From Achromobacter sp. AONIH1 (GTDB lineage Bacteria; Pseudomonadota; Gammaproteobacteria; Burkholderiales; Burkholderiaceae_B), in contig NZ_CP026124.1 in the NCBI RefSeq assembly GCF_002902905.1, positions 1,612,001 to 1,676,000 of the forward strand: 64,000 nt of DNA. Reading direction: 5' to 3'. Position 1 is the stretch's first letter; every line of letters starts with the position of its first letter. Shown here in pieces: positions 39,607 to 48,221 of this stretch. The notes under the pieces are model-generated. The model did not search any database. It saw only the letters and a list, made by a program, of their open reading frames with translations, and had not been told where the DNA came from. A program made the translations under genes and the position numbers.

Positions 39607-40833
39607 TCAGGAGCGGTAATCGGCGTTGATCGATACGTATTCGTGCGAGAAGTCGCAGGTGTAGACGGTGTCGCTGACCTGGCCGCGGCCCAGAGCGATG
39701 CGCACGGCGATCTCGGCCTGCTTCATGACGCGCTGGCCGTCGGCTTCCTGGTAGGACGGATTGCGGCCGCCGTTGACGGCGACCAGCACATCGTCCAGCC
39801 ACAGGCGGATGTTCGAGACGTCCAGGTCGTCGATGCCGGCGTAGCCCACCGCGGCCAGGATGCGGCCCAGGTTGGGGTCCGAGGCGAAGAAGGCGGTCTT
39901 GACCAGCGGCGAGTGCGCCACGGCGTAGGCGACCTTCAGCGCTTCTTCGGTGCTGCCGGCTTCCTCGACGCGGATGGTCATGAACTTGGTGGCGCCTTCG
40001 GCGTCGCGCACGATCTTCTGCGCCAGCTCCAGCGCGGCGGCGGTCAGGGCCTGGCGCACGGCGGCGTAGTCGGCATCGGACTCGGCGTTCACCTCGACGC
40101 CGGACTTGCCGGTGGCGGCGATGATGAAGGAGTCATTGGTGGACGTGTCGCCGTCGACCGTGATGCGGTTGAACGAGGCGTCGGCGATCTCGCGGGCCAG
40201 CTTGCCCAGCAGCGGCTGGGCGATGCCGGCGTCGGTGGCCAGGAAGCTCAGCATGGTGGCCATGTTGGGTCGAATCATGCCGGCGCCCTTGCTGATGCCG
40301 GTGAAGGTGACGGTCTTGCCGCCGATCTGGACCTTGCTGGAATGGACCTTGGGCAGCGTGTCCGTGGTCATGATGCCGTGGGCGGCGCTGAACCAGTGGT
40401 CCGGGCCGAGGTTGGCGATGGCGGCGGGCAGGCCGGCGACCAGGCGGTCCAGCGGCAGCGGCTCCAGGATGACGCCGGTGGAGAAGGGCAGGACTTCGGC
40501 GGCGGGCACGCCCAGCAGCTTGCCCAGCGCGGCGCAGGTGTCCTTGGCCTTTTGCAGGCCTTCGTCGCCGGTGCCGGCGTTGGCGTTGCCGGTGTTGATG
40601 ACCAGCGCGCTGATCGGGCCGCCGGCGGCCAGATGGGCCTGGCAGACCTGCACCGGCGCGGCGCAGAAACGGTTGCGCGTGAACACGCCCGCCACGCTGG
40701 TGCCGGGCGCGAAGCGGAACACGGTCAGATCGCGTCGGTTGGCTTTGCGGATGCCGGCCTCGGTAACGCCGATTTCAACGCCGGCAACAGGGAAAACTTC
40801 GGACTCGGAGGGGATCTGCAGGTTAACGGCCAT
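39607..40833 (-). CDS. argJ: bifunctional glutamate N-acetyltransferase / amino-acid N-acetyltransferase
   Basis: 408 residues, the usual length. Conserved segments are [61 protein letters not shown], and the autocleavage site at A192-T193 in [23 protein letters not shown], which releases the nucleophilic Thr of the beta chain. The C-terminus carries DSFIIAATG and [13 protein letters not shown]. It recycles the acetyl group between N-acetylornithine and glutamate in arginine synthesis. The ATG at 40833 gives the standard N-terminus. A 191-base gap separates it from the upstream membrane protein gene. Confidence 0.97.
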   Translation of the reverse strand: MAVNLQIPSESEVFPVAGVEIGVTEAGIRKANRRDLTVFRFAPGTSVAGVFTRNRFCAAPVQVCQAHLAAGGPISALVINTGNANAGTGDEGLQKAKDTCAALGKLLGVPAAEVLPFSTGVILEPLPLDRLVAGLPAAIANLGPDHWFSAAHGIMTTDTLPKVHSSKVQIGGKTVTFTGISKGAGMIRPNMATMLSFLATDAGIAQPLLGKLAREIADASFNRITVDGDTSTNDSFIIAATGKSGVEVNAESDADYAAVRQALTAAALELAQKIVRDAEGATKFMTIRVEEAGSTEEALKVAYAVAHSPLVKTAFFASDPNLGRILAAVGYAGIDDLDVSNIRLWLDDVLVAVNGGRNPSYQEADGQRVMKQAEIAVRIALGRGQVSDTVYTCDFSHEYVSINADYRS

Positions 40834-41024
40834 GACTTCGTCTCTATCAATGAGCAGGACGGAACCGCCGCCCGCTGGGCGGCGCGTGGGGGAAAGCTGG
40901 CTATTATCCCACCGCTTTGCTGCAGGGCCGGGATTGCCGCGTCGCGGACCGGCGGGAGGGGCGCGAACGCGCCGGCGGCGGAGCGGCCAGGGGTGGCTTG
41001 CGGGCGTCCGCGAGGGGCGGCGCC

Positions 41025-42065
41025 CTAGGGCCCGACCCGGACCGCGGCCACATCCAGCACGCCGGCATCGCGGTTGGACAGGACCGCGCGCACCGCGCCG
41101 TCCGGCGCCTGCAGCACCGAGCTGCCGGCCGCCACGTCCGTGCCGCCGGCGCGTCGGGCCACGCGCCCGCGCGAGGCCGAGAACAGCAGGTCGCCGGGCT
41201 GGGCGCCGGCCGCGCGCAGGCCGCCGGACAGCACCCGGGTGCCGGCGGGATAGGTCATGTCGCCCAGCGCGGTCTCGCGCGACAGCAGCCCCTCGAAACC
41301 CAGCAGCTGGCGGCGGGCATCCAGCCGCAGTTCCAGCTTCAGCAGCGACAGCCGCTCCACCTCCATGGGCTCGCTGCCTTCCGTGCGCAACAGCCAGCGC
41401 GCGCCCGCGCCCGCCTGTTCTATCGGCTGGCCGCGCACGGCCGGGTCCACCTGGATCCACGTGCCCGGTGGCACCGGCTGCCGGTCCAGCTGATTGCCGA
41501 TGGCCAGATGGCAGCTGGCGAAACGGGGCTGGCCGCCCAGCATGACGAATTCGACGCGGTGGCCGTGGGCGCACAGCCAGCCCTCCTGGGCCTGGTCGCG
41601 GGCGATCTCCACGGACAGGGTTTCCGGCTGCCGGGCGGTCGCCGCGTAGCGATACAGGCCAGTGCTTTCCAGGCCATGGATCAGGCCCGGCTGACCCTCG
41701 GGGAAGCGGGCGCGATCGAAGGTTGACAGCTCGCCCGGCGTGGCCAGCCGCAGCACGGTGCCGGCGGGCATGTCCACGCCGGCGACGCGGGTGGGCTGGT
41801 TCAACACGCTGCGGCGCCCGGCGTCGGCCTGGGCGTCGCGCTCGGCGTCCAGCCACTGGCCCAGCTGTTGATAGGGGAAGATGGCGCCGAGCAGCGCCAG
41901 CGCGGTCATCAGGATCGTTCCCAGCCGGCGGTGGCCGCCGAGCCAATGGCGCGCGCCTCGACTGGTGGCGAGCACCGCCAGCCATGTCAGCAGGGTGCTC
42001 AGACAGGCGAGGGAGACCGCCATCAGCACGTAGAAATTGCCGCCAGGAAGTGAGACCGGGATCAT
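41025..42065 (-). CDS. hypothetical membrane-anchored protein
   Basis: 346 residues of no recognised family. Two hydrophobic helices lie at about 10-35 ([23 protein letters not shown]) and 48-68 ([20 protein letters not shown]). The remaining ~275 residues form a mostly soluble region with repeated short beta-like motifs such as [38 protein letters not shown] and [23 protein letters not shown], suggesting SH3- or barrel-like folds in the periplasm. No signal-peptidase site is evident. Similar PxGTxL motifs occur twice or more, hinting at an internal duplication. Function unknown; it precedes argJ on the same strand. Confidence 0.65.
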   Translation of the reverse strand: MIPVSLPGGNFYVLMAVSLACLSTLLTWLAVLATSRGARHWLGGHRRLGTILMTALALLGAIFPYQQLGQWLDAERDAQADAGRRSVLNQPTRVAGVDMPAGTVLRLATPGELSTFDRARFPEGQPGLIHGLESTGLYRYAATARQPETLSVEIARDQAQEGWLCAHGHRVEFVMLGGQPRFASCHLAIGNQLDRQPVPPGTWIQVDPAVRGQPIEQAGAGARWLLRTEGSEPMEVERLSLLKLELRLDARRQLLGFEGLLSRETALGDMTYPAGTRVLSGGLRAAGAQPGDLLFSASRGRVARRAGGTDVAAGSSVLQAPDGAVRAVLSNRDAGVLDVAAVRVGP

Positions 42066-42080
42066 GGGAAGATTATAGGA

Positions 42081-42162
42081 TCCCCCCCGAAGCGCCGGGG
42101 GCGCTTCCCCCCCCAGGGGGCGCAGCTGCGGACCGGCGGAGCCGGATCCGCGCTGCCCCGAT
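42081..42162 (-). repeat. structured intergenic repeat, copy B
   Basis: About 82 bases between the hypothetical membrane protein gene and the MarR gene. Stem one is GAAGCGCC/GGCGCTTC with a GGG loop, followed by a CCCCCCCC/GGGGG element and the GCGGACCGGC...GCCGGATCCGC stem with one bulged base. It is 15 bases upstream of the start of the membrane protein gene, so it lies in the upstream leader of that minus-strand gene. Orientation in the window is the same as in copies A, C and D. Confidence 0.8.
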
Positions 42163-42258
42163 GGCGGGAGGATGTGCCTGGTTGGGCGGGCGTCTTGCTT
42201 GGCTGCCTTTGGGGGATTGGACGCCTCTATAGATAGCTGGTGGTAGGCGGGAGGCGCT

Positions 42259-42753
42259 TCAGCCCTTCTCGGCTTCGGAGCGGGTGGCCACCACCTGCAG
42301 CTTCAGTTCGCCCAGGGCCTGGAACAGCGCGTTGCGGCTGGATTCCGGCATGTCGCCGAACATGTTCTTGACCCAGGTCTCGTGGGCGCGGGCCATGCGG
42401 GAGAAGGCTTTCTTGCCTTGCGGGGTGAGCTTGATCAGCGAGCTGCGGCGGTCGGATTCGACCTTGGTGCGGACCACCAGGCCTTCCTTTTCGAGCTGGT
42501 CGGTGATGCCGGTGATATTGCCGTTGGTGACCATCATGTGGCGCGACAGCTCGCCCATCTTCATGCCCTTGGGCGCGCGTTGCAGCTGGGCCATCAGGTC
42601 GAAGCGCGGCAGGGTGGTGTCGAAGTCGTTGCGCAGCCGGCTGCGGATCTCGCCTTCGATCAGGTTGCAGCAGGTCAGCATGCGCAGCCACAGGCGCAGC
42701 GCGTGGTGGTCGTCGGGCGCGGCGCGGGATTCCAGGTCGGGGGTGTCGGTCAT
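42259..42753 (-). CDS. MarR-family transcriptional regulator, probable repressor of the aromatic-CoA module
   Basis: 164 residues from MTDTPDLESRAAPDDHHALRLWLRMLTCCNLIEGEIRSRLRNDFDTTLPRFDLMAQLQRAPKGMKMGELSRHMMVTNGNITGITDQLEKEGLVVRTKVESDRRSSLIKLTPQGKKAFSRMARAHETWVKNMFG. The winged HTH and the wing (DRRSSLIKLT) are intact. It is divergent from an ABC importer gene with a 20-bp imperfect palindrome in between. MarR proteins near CoA-dependent aromatic pathways often respond to the aryl-CoA thioester, and that is the inferred effector. A longer start at 42843 gives a basic, atypical N-terminus. Confidence 0.92.
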   Translation of the reverse strand: MTDTPDLESRAAPDDHHALRLWLRMLTCCNLIEGEIRSRLRNDFDTTLPRFDLMAQLQRAPKGMKMGELSRHMMVTNGNITGITDQLEKEGLVVRTKVESDRRSSLIKLTPQGKKAFSRMARAHETWVKNMFGDMPESSRNALFQALGELKLQVVATRSEAEKG

Positions 42754-43119
42754 GGCGGAAGAGTTACCGGGAGGGCGGTTGGTCGGCGGGCGTCGGCGCC
42801 GCGGGCGCGCGGCCCGGCGCGTGCGTCTTGAGCGGCGGCGCAATGTCGGGTAAGGTCGCGCGGTCAGGGGAGCGGAACAGCGTAGCCATGCGGTAGTTTA
42901 TTGGTAAAAACCCTAGACTTGTTTTGGCGAATACTTTAAACCTAAACTATGAAGCACGCCAGCCTTCCCCATGTCCCGCGGCGGGGGCGGGTGTCGCAAG
43001 CTCCCGTATGACTCCCGTTTGACGGCGGCGCACAGGCGCCGGCAGGCCGGGAAGAAGTCTTTCGAATCGCACCTCCAAAAAGAACATCTCTGCGCGGGCT
43101 CGCGCACGGAGCATCCACC
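42754..43119. other. 366-base divergent regulatory gap (MarR gene / importer)
   Basis: This gap contains the divergent promoters of the MarR gene and the importer operon. An AT-rich core lies at about 42897-42955, with a candidate importer promoter of TTGTTT (42919-42924), 18 bases, TAAACT (42943-42948). The palindrome at 42931-42950 overlaps the -10 element. The last 170 bases upstream of the importer gene hold no recognised element. Confidence 0.55.
42931..42950. promoter_or_regulatory. candidate MarR operator, site 1
   Basis: A 20-bp imperfect palindrome, ATACTTTAAACCTAAACTAT, with half-sites ATAnTTTA and TAAAnTAT separated by 4 bases. It overlaps the probable -10 element of the importer promoter. 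It matches site 2 at 54817-54836 at 17 of 20 positions. Confidence 0.72.
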
Positions 43120-44280
43120 ATGCGTTTGATCACTTCCCTAATCGCCGCGGCCGCCCTGGTCCCGGCGCTGGCCCAGGCGGATGCCATCAAGGTCGGCATC
43201 GCCAACGACATTTCGGGTCCGTTCTCGGCGCTGGGCGCCGAGGCCCGCGACGGCTTCAACCTCGCCATCAAGCAGCTGGGCGGCAAGCTGGGCGGCCAGC
43301 CCGCCGAATTCCTGCAGACCGACATGGGCGGCAATCCCGACCAGGCCCGCCAGCTGGTCACGCGCTACCTGCAGCGCGAGAAGGTCGATTTCTTCACCGG
43401 CCCGATCGGCTCGAACGTGGCGCTGGCCGTGGGCCCCGCGCTGTTCGCCGCCAAGGTCCCCTACCTGTCCAACAACCCGGGCCCCAGCCAGTTCGCCGGC
43501 GCCCAGTGCAATCCGTACTGGTTCGGCACCTCGTACCAGAACGACGCCTTCCACGAGGCCGCCGGCAAGGTCGCGGCCGACAGCGGCTTCAAGAAGATGT
43601 TCATCATGGCCCCCGACTATCCGGCGGGCAAGGACGCGCTCAACGGCTTCAAGCGCGGCTACAAGGCCGCCCCGGGCGACGAGGTCTACACCAAGCTGGG
43701 CCAGATCGACTACGCGGCCGAGCTGGCGCAGATCCGCGCGGCCAAGCCGGACGCGGTCTACATCTTCCTGCCCGGCGGCATGGGCATCAATTTCGTCAAG
43801 CAGTTCGTGTCTGCCGGCCTGTCGCAGAGCATCAAGCTGATCGGCCCGGGCTTCTCGGCCGACGAGGACGTGATCCAGGCCGTGGGCGAGCCCATGCTGG
43901 GCATGGTCAACACGGCCCAGTGGGCGCATGACCTGGACGTGCCGCAGAACAAGGCCTTCGTCGAAGCCTTCCGCAAGGAATACAACGGCCGTTATCCCTC
44001 GGTCTACGCGGCCCAGGCCTACGACGTGATCATGGCCATGGACGCGGCGGTCAAGCAGGCCGGCGGCAAGGCCAGCGATCGCGACGCCATCGTGCGCGCG
44101 CTGGAAAAGGCCGACTACCCCTCGGTGCGCGGCAGCTTCACCTATGGCAAGAACCACTATCCCATCCAGGCCTATTACCAACGCGTGATCCAGAAGGACG
44201 CGAGCGGCCGCATCACCAACAAGCTGGTGGGCAAGGTCTTCGACAAGTACCAGGACGTCTACGTCGGGGAATGCAAATAG
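43120..44280 (+). CDS. ABC transporter substrate-binding protein for aromatic acids (peripla_BP_6)
   Basis: 386 residues. The signal peptide MRLITSLIAAAALVPALAQA is cleaved near residue 20. The mature protein begins DAIKVGIANDISGPFSALGAEARDGFNLAIKQLGGKLGGQPAEFLQTDMGGNPDQARQLV, the periplasmic binding fold used by Liv-type importers; two cysteines are visible, one in AQCNPYWFGTSYQND and one in the C-terminal VYVGECK. By context it probably binds anthranilate, salicylate or a related benzoate. It is followed by a structured repeat and then by permease and ATPase genes on the same strand. Its promoter region holds the MarR palindrome. Confidence 0.92.
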   Translation: MRLITSLIAAAALVPALAQADAIKVGIANDISGPFSALGAEARDGFNLAIKQLGGKLGGQPAEFLQTDMGGNPDQARQLVTRYLQREKVDFFTGPIGSNVALAVGPALFAAKVPYLSNNPGPSQFAGAQCNPYWFGTSYQNDAFHEAAGKVAADSGFKKMFIMAPDYPAGKDALNGFKRGYKAAPGDEVYTKLGQIDYAAELAQIRAAKPDAVYIFLPGGMGINFVKQFVSAGLSQSIKLIGPGFSADEDVIQAVGEPMLGMVNTAQWAHDLDVPQNKAFVEAFRKEYNGRYPSVYAAQAYDVIMAMDAAVKQAGGKASDRDAIVRALEKADYPSVRGSFTYGKNHYPIQAYYQRVIQKDASGRITNKLVGKVFDKYQDVYVGECK

Positions 44281-44376
44281 GGCCACCCCCGAAGCGCTGA
44301 CGCGCTTCCCCCTAGGCGGGCCCCCTCAAGGGGGCATGCCTGCGGACCGGCAAAGCCGGATCCGCGGCATCCCGAT
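44281..44376 (+). repeat. structured intergenic repeat, copy C
   Basis: About 96 bases immediately after the binding-protein stop codon. Stem one is GAAGCGC/GCGCTTC; the middle element is the longest of the four copies (GGGCCCCCTCAAGGGGGC); the last stem is GCGGACCGGC...GCCGGATCCGC. Lying between the binding protein and the permease gene, it could stabilise the upstream message or reduce read-through so that the receptor exceeds the membrane parts. Confidence 0.82.
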
Positions 44377-44507
44377 CGTGGGGCACCCGTTGCGTCGTTG
44401 GGCACTTCCTCGAGGTTGGTCTCGTGGCATGCGGTGGGTAGGCGGTATCTGATATTGAATCGACCGTGCGCCAGGCCATCGGCGGCGCGCGGCAGGGGGT
44501 AGTGTTC

Positions 44508-45428
44508 ATGACGTTTACGCTGATCGTCGAGCAATTGCTGAACGGTCTGCAGTTTGGGTTGATGTTGTTTCTGATCGCGGCCGGGCTGACCCTGGTGTTC
44601 GGCATCATGGACATCATGAATCTGGCTCACGGCTCGCTCTACATGGCCGGCGCCTACGTGGCCGCCGAGACCATGCAACGCACGGGTTCCTTCACCGCTG
44701 CTGTCCTGGTGGCGGCCGTCGCCACCGGGCTGGTCGGCGTGGCGCTGGAGCTCACGCTGATCCGCCGCCTCGCGCTGCGCGACCACCTGGCACAGGTGCT
44801 GGGCACCTACGCCGTCATCCTGATCGCCAACGACCTGGTCAAGATGATCTGGGGGCCGGCGCCGGTCATGCTCAACATGCCGGCGGCGCTGTCCGGACCG
44901 GTGCGACTGCTGCCGGACCTGCTCTATCCCGCTTACCGCCTCATGATCATCGCCTTCGGCGTGGCCGCCGCGCTGGGCCTGTACTGGTTCGTGACGCGCA
45001 CGCGCGCCGGGGTGCTGGTGCGCGCCGGCGCGTCCAACCGGCAGATGGCCACGCTGATGGGCGTGCGCGTGCCGCTGCTGTTCCTGGGCGTGTTCGCGCT
45101 GGGCGCCATGCTGGCCGCCGTGGCCGGAGCGCTGCTCGGCCCGATCACCTCGGTGCAGGTGGGCATGGGCGAGGAGATCCTGATCCTGGTGCTGGTCTGT
45201 ATCGTCATCGGCGGCATCGGCTCGATCCGGGGCGCCTTTGTCGGCGCCTTGCTGGTGGGCATGGTGGACACGGCGGGCCGGGCCTTCCTGCCCATGCTGC
45301 TGCGCCAGGTGTTCTCGCCCGCCGTGGCGTCCAGCGTGGGGCCCACGCTGGCGGCCATCGCCATCTATGTGCTGATGGCGGCGGTGCTGGTGTTCCGGCC
45401 TTCGGGCCTGTTTCCGGCGCGGGGGTAA
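44508..45428 (+). CDS. branched-chain amino acid-type ABC permease, LivH-like
   Basis: 306 residues from MTFTLIVEQLLNGLQFGLMLFLIAAGLTLVFGIMDIMNLAHGSLYMAGAYVAAE, with GGGG 9 bases upstream; an in-frame start at 44466 is less likely. The coupling segment is MATLMGVRVPLLFLGVFALGAMLAAVAGALLGPITSV, and the end LVFRPSGLFPARG is family-typical. Roughly eight transmembrane helices. It starts 131 bases after repeat copy C. It works with the next three genes and the upstream binding protein as one importer. Confidence 0.95.
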   Translation: MTFTLIVEQLLNGLQFGLMLFLIAAGLTLVFGIMDIMNLAHGSLYMAGAYVAAETMQRTGSFTAAVLVAAVATGLVGVALELTLIRRLALRDHLAQVLGTYAVILIANDLVKMIWGPAPVMLNMPAALSGPVRLLPDLLYPAYRLMIIAFGVAAALGLYWFVTRTRAGVLVRAGASNRQMATLMGVRVPLLFLGVFALGAMLAAVAGALLGPITSVQVGMGEEILILVLVCIVIGGIGSIRGAFVGALLVGMVDTAGRAFLPMLLRQVFSPAVASSVGPTLAAIAIYVLMAAVLVFRPSGLFPARG

Positions 45429-45434
45429 GGCAAG

Positions 45435-46403
45435 ATGCGCAAACAGACTGCCTGGACCCTGGTCCTGCTGGCCCTGCTGGCGGTGTTTCCCCTGGTCGCG
45501 CCCGCGCTCGGCCTGGACTTCTATATTTCCTTCGTGCGCCGCGTGCTGATCTACGCGCTGGCCGCCACCAGCCTGAACCTGATCCTGGGCTACGGCGGCA
45601 TGGTGGCGCTGGGCCACGCGGCCTTCTTCGGCGCCGGCGCCTATGCGGTGGGCATCCTGGCCATGTCGGGCGTGACGTCCGCGCTGGTGTCCTGGCCGGT
45701 GGCCGTGGCGCTGGCGGCCGTGCTGGCCTGCATCACCGGCGCGATCTCGCTGCGCACGCGCGGCGTGTACTTCATCATGATCACGCTGGCCTTCGCGCAG
45801 ATGCTGTTCTACATCTTTATTTCGCTGCGGCAGTATGGCGGCGAGGACGGGCTGAACCTGCCGGGTCCGTCCACGCTGCCGGGGCTGTCGCTGGGCGACG
45901 ACGTGTCGTTCTACTACCTGGTGCTGGCGCTGTTCACGCTCCTGTCCTGGCTGTTCGGACGGCTGGTGGCCTCCCGCTTCGGCACCGCGCTGCAAGGCAT
46001 ACGCGAGAACGAGTCGCGCATGGAGTCTCTGGGCTATCCGGTCTATCGAATCAAGCTGGCCGCCTTCACGCTGAGCGGCGCCGCGGCCGGACTGGCCGGC
46101 GCGCTGCTGGCCAACCACAACCTGTTCATCTCGCCCAGCCTGATGCACTGGACCCAGTCGGCCAACCTGCTGATCATGGTGCTGGTGGGCGGCATCGGCC
46201 TGCGCCATGGCGGCGTGGCAGGTGCGGTGGTGATGCTGACGCTGGAAGAGGTTCTGCGCTTGTGGACGGAATACTGGCACCTGCCGCTGGGCGTGCTGTT
46301 GCTGGGCGTGGTGTTCGGCGCGCCGCGCGGGCTGGTCGGCCTGCTGGGGCCATGGTTCGCCGGCCGCGCGACGGCGCGGCCGGGCAAGGAGGGATCGCGA
46401 TGA
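45435..46403 (+). CDS. branched-chain amino acid-type ABC permease, LivM-like
   Basis: 322 residues with about ten hydrophobic helices. LivM motifs include SLNLILGYGGMVALGHAAFFGAGAYAVGIL, TRGVYFIMITLAFAQMLFYIF and [47 protein letters not shown] (coupling loop). It begins 6 bases after the LivH-like stop and overlaps the ATPase start by 4 bases (ATGA). It forms the heterodimeric channel with the LivH-like protein. Confidence 0.95.
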   Translation: MRKQTAWTLVLLALLAVFPLVAPALGLDFYISFVRRVLIYALAATSLNLILGYGGMVALGHAAFFGAGAYAVGILAMSGVTSALVSWPVAVALAAVLACITGAISLRTRGVYFIMITLAFAQMLFYIFISLRQYGGEDGLNLPGPSTLPGLSLGDDVSFYYLVLALFTLLSWLFGRLVASRFGTALQGIRENESRMESLGYPVYRIKLAAFTLSGAAAGLAGALLANHNLFISPSLMHWTQSANLLIMVLVGGIGLRHGGVAGAVVMLTLEEVLRLWTEYWHLPLGVLLLGVVFGAPRGLVGLLGPWFAGRATARPGKEGSR

Positions 46404-47194
46404 ACGCCGTCAATTCCGCGGTGCCAGCCCTGGAGGCGCGCGGCCTGGTGCGCCGCTTCGGCGCGCTGGTGGCGACCGACCAGGTATCGCTCCGCCTGGC
46501 GCCGGGCGAGATCCATGCCCTGATCGGCCCCAACGGCGCCGGCAAGTCCACCCTGATCCACCTGCTCTCGGGCACGCTGGCGGCCGACGCCGGCACGCTG
46601 CTGCTGGGCGGGCGCGACGTCACCGGCATGAACGCGCACCAGCGCGTGGCCGCGGGCCTGTCGCGCTCGTACCAGATCACCAATATCTTCAAGCAGTCCT
46701 CGGTGCTGGACAACCTGGTGCTGGCGGTACAGGCGCACGCGGGCAGCAGCTTCCGCTTCTGGCGTCCGCGCGCGGCCGAGACCGCGCTGTATGAACAGGC
46801 GCGCGAGCTGGCGCGCGAATGCGCCATCGACGCCAGCCTGCTGGAGCGTCCGGCCGGTACGCTGCCGCACGGCGAGCAGCGCAAGGTGGAGTTCGCGCTG
46901 GCCCTGGCCGCCCGGCCCGCCGTGCTGCTGCTGGACGAACCCATGGCCGGCATGGGGCCGGACGAGACGCTCAGGCTGACCGAGCTGATCGAGGCCATGC
47001 GCGGCCGCGCCGCCATGCTGCTGGTCGAGCACGACATGCAGGCCGTGTTCCGCCTGGCCGACCGCATTTCGGTGCTGGTGTACGGCCGCGTGATCGCAAC
47101 CGGCACGCCCGACGAGATCCGCGCGAACGCCGACGTGCGCCAAGCCTATCTGGGTGACGAGGAAACCGCGCCCGCCCGCCAGGAGATTGCCTGA
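46400..47194 (+). CDS. ABC transporter ATP-binding protein, LivG-like
   Basis: 264 residues from MNAVNSAVPALEARGLVRRFGALVATDQVSLRLAPGEIHALIGPNGAGKSTLIHLLSG. Walker A is GPNGAGKST, the signature region is LPHGEQRKVEFALALAARPAVLLLDEPMAGMGP (Walker B DEP), and the switch His is in LLVEHDMQAVFRLADRISVL. The LPHGEQRK signature in place of LSGGQ is common in LivG proteins. It is coupled to both neighbours: 4-base overlap upstream, 1-base overlap (TGATG) downstream. Confidence 0.95.
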   Translation: MNAVNSAVPALEARGLVRRFGALVATDQVSLRLAPGEIHALIGPNGAGKSTLIHLLSGTLAADAGTLLLGGRDVTGMNAHQRVAAGLSRSYQITNIFKQSSVLDNLVLAVQAHAGSSFRFWRPRAAETALYEQARELARECAIDASLLERPAGTLPHGEQRKVEFALALAARPAVLLLDEPMAGMGPDETLRLTELIEAMRGRAAMLLVEHDMQAVFRLADRISVLVYGRVIATGTPDEIRANADVRQAYLGDEETAPARQEIA

Positions 47195-47898
47195 TGCTCT
47201 CGATCGAATCGGCCAAGAGCGGCTACGGCGCGAGCCAGGTGCTGTTCGGCGTGGACCTGCGCATCGGCGCGGGACAGGTGGTGACCTTGCTGGGCCGCAA
47301 CGGCATGGGCAAGACCACGCTGCTGCGCACCCTGTTCGGCCAGCTGCCGCTGCGCGGCGGCGCGATCCGCTTCGCCGGGCAGGACATCAGCGGCTGGAGT
47401 CCGGACCGCATCGCGCGCCTGGGCATGGCCATCGTGCCGGAAGGGCGACAGTGCTTTCCCAACCTGACGGTGCGCGAGCACCTGACGGCCTTTGTCGCGG
47501 CGCGCAATCCGGACATCGGCGCGCCCTGGACGCCCGAGCGGGTGTTCGAGCTGTTTCCCCGCCTGGGCGAACGTGCCCGCAACATGGGCAACCAGCTGTC
47601 CGGCGGCGAACAGCAGATGCTGGCCATCGGCCGGGCGCTGGTCACCAATCCGCGCCTGCTGATCCTGGACGAGGCCACCGAGGGCCTGGCGCCCAAGATC
47701 CGCGAGGAAATCTGGAACTGCCTGGCGCGGCTGCGCGAGGCCGGCCAGACCATCCTGGTGATCGACAAGTATGTCGAGCGCTTGCTCAGCCTGGCCGACC
47801 AGCACGTGATCCTGGAGCGCGGCAAGGTGGTCTGGACCGGCGACTCGCCGGCGCTGGACGCCGATCGCGGCCTGTGGGAACGCTATCTCGGGGTGTAG
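47194..47898 (+). CDS. ABC transporter ATP-binding protein, LivF-like
   Basis: 234 residues. Walker A is GRNGMGKTT, the signature LSGGEQQMLAIGRALVTNPRLLILDEATEGLAPKIREEIW includes Walker B, and the switch region is LVIDKYVERLLSLADQHVIL with Lys-Tyr in place of His, normal for LivF. It is the last gene of the importer operon, starting within the LivG-like stop. A 323-base gap separates it from the signalling operon. Confidence 0.95.
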   Translation: MLSIESAKSGYGASQVLFGVDLRIGAGQVVTLLGRNGMGKTTLLRTLFGQLPLRGGAIRFAGQDISGWSPDRIARLGMAIVPEGRQCFPNLTVREHLTAFVAARNPDIGAPWTPERVFELFPRLGERARNMGNQLSGGEQQMLAIGRALVTNPRLLILDEATEGLAPKIREEIWNCLARLREAGQTILVIDKYVERLLSLADQHVILERGKVVWTGDSPALDADRGLWERYLGV

Positions 47899-48221
47899 CG
47901 AGAAAGCCGCAATCCCCCTGCGTCGCCGGTTTGAAGATGCGACATAAACGGCAATAAAACCACATATAGTTTGCCGCAAGGAAAAACTTGACGCACAAAA
48001 CGCTTCAAGGCGTTTACACCCGTTTCCATCGCCTGCGCGGTTCTCTACACTAAGCGCGCCACGCACCAGCTCGGTGCGCGGCGATCACTGCCCACGAGGC
48101 GGGTCGAGCGCGCGGCGGCAAGCCCTGCCCGCGGCCGCGGACTCGCGGTCGGGACGGCAGGCCGCGCATGCAAGACACTCCGCGCACGCCGCCACTTATC
48201 CAGTTGTCAGGAAGACTACGC
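47899..48221. other. 323-base gap upstream of siaA with candidate promoter and structured leader
   Basis: A candidate promoter is TTTCCA (48023-48028), 17 bases, TACACT (48046-48051), implying a leader of about 165 bases. Just upstream lies an inverted repeat AAACGC-N6-GCGTTT at 47998-48015. The leader contains a hairpin around GCACC-AGCTC-GGTGC at about 48068-48082 and other GC-rich pairings. The siaA ribosome site GGAAG is at about 48210-48214. No gene is seen here. Confidence 0.5.

Noticed and set aside
42948..43010. A 20-codon open frame starting in the MarR palindrome
   Set aside because: Very short, no ribosome site, overlaps the probable operator and promoter; no reason to call a leader peptide.
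47973..47980. ATAGTTT half-site upstream of siaA resembling the MarR palindrome
   Set aside because: Only seven bases match one half; the other half is absent, so this is within chance and does not show that siaA belongs to the MarR regulon.
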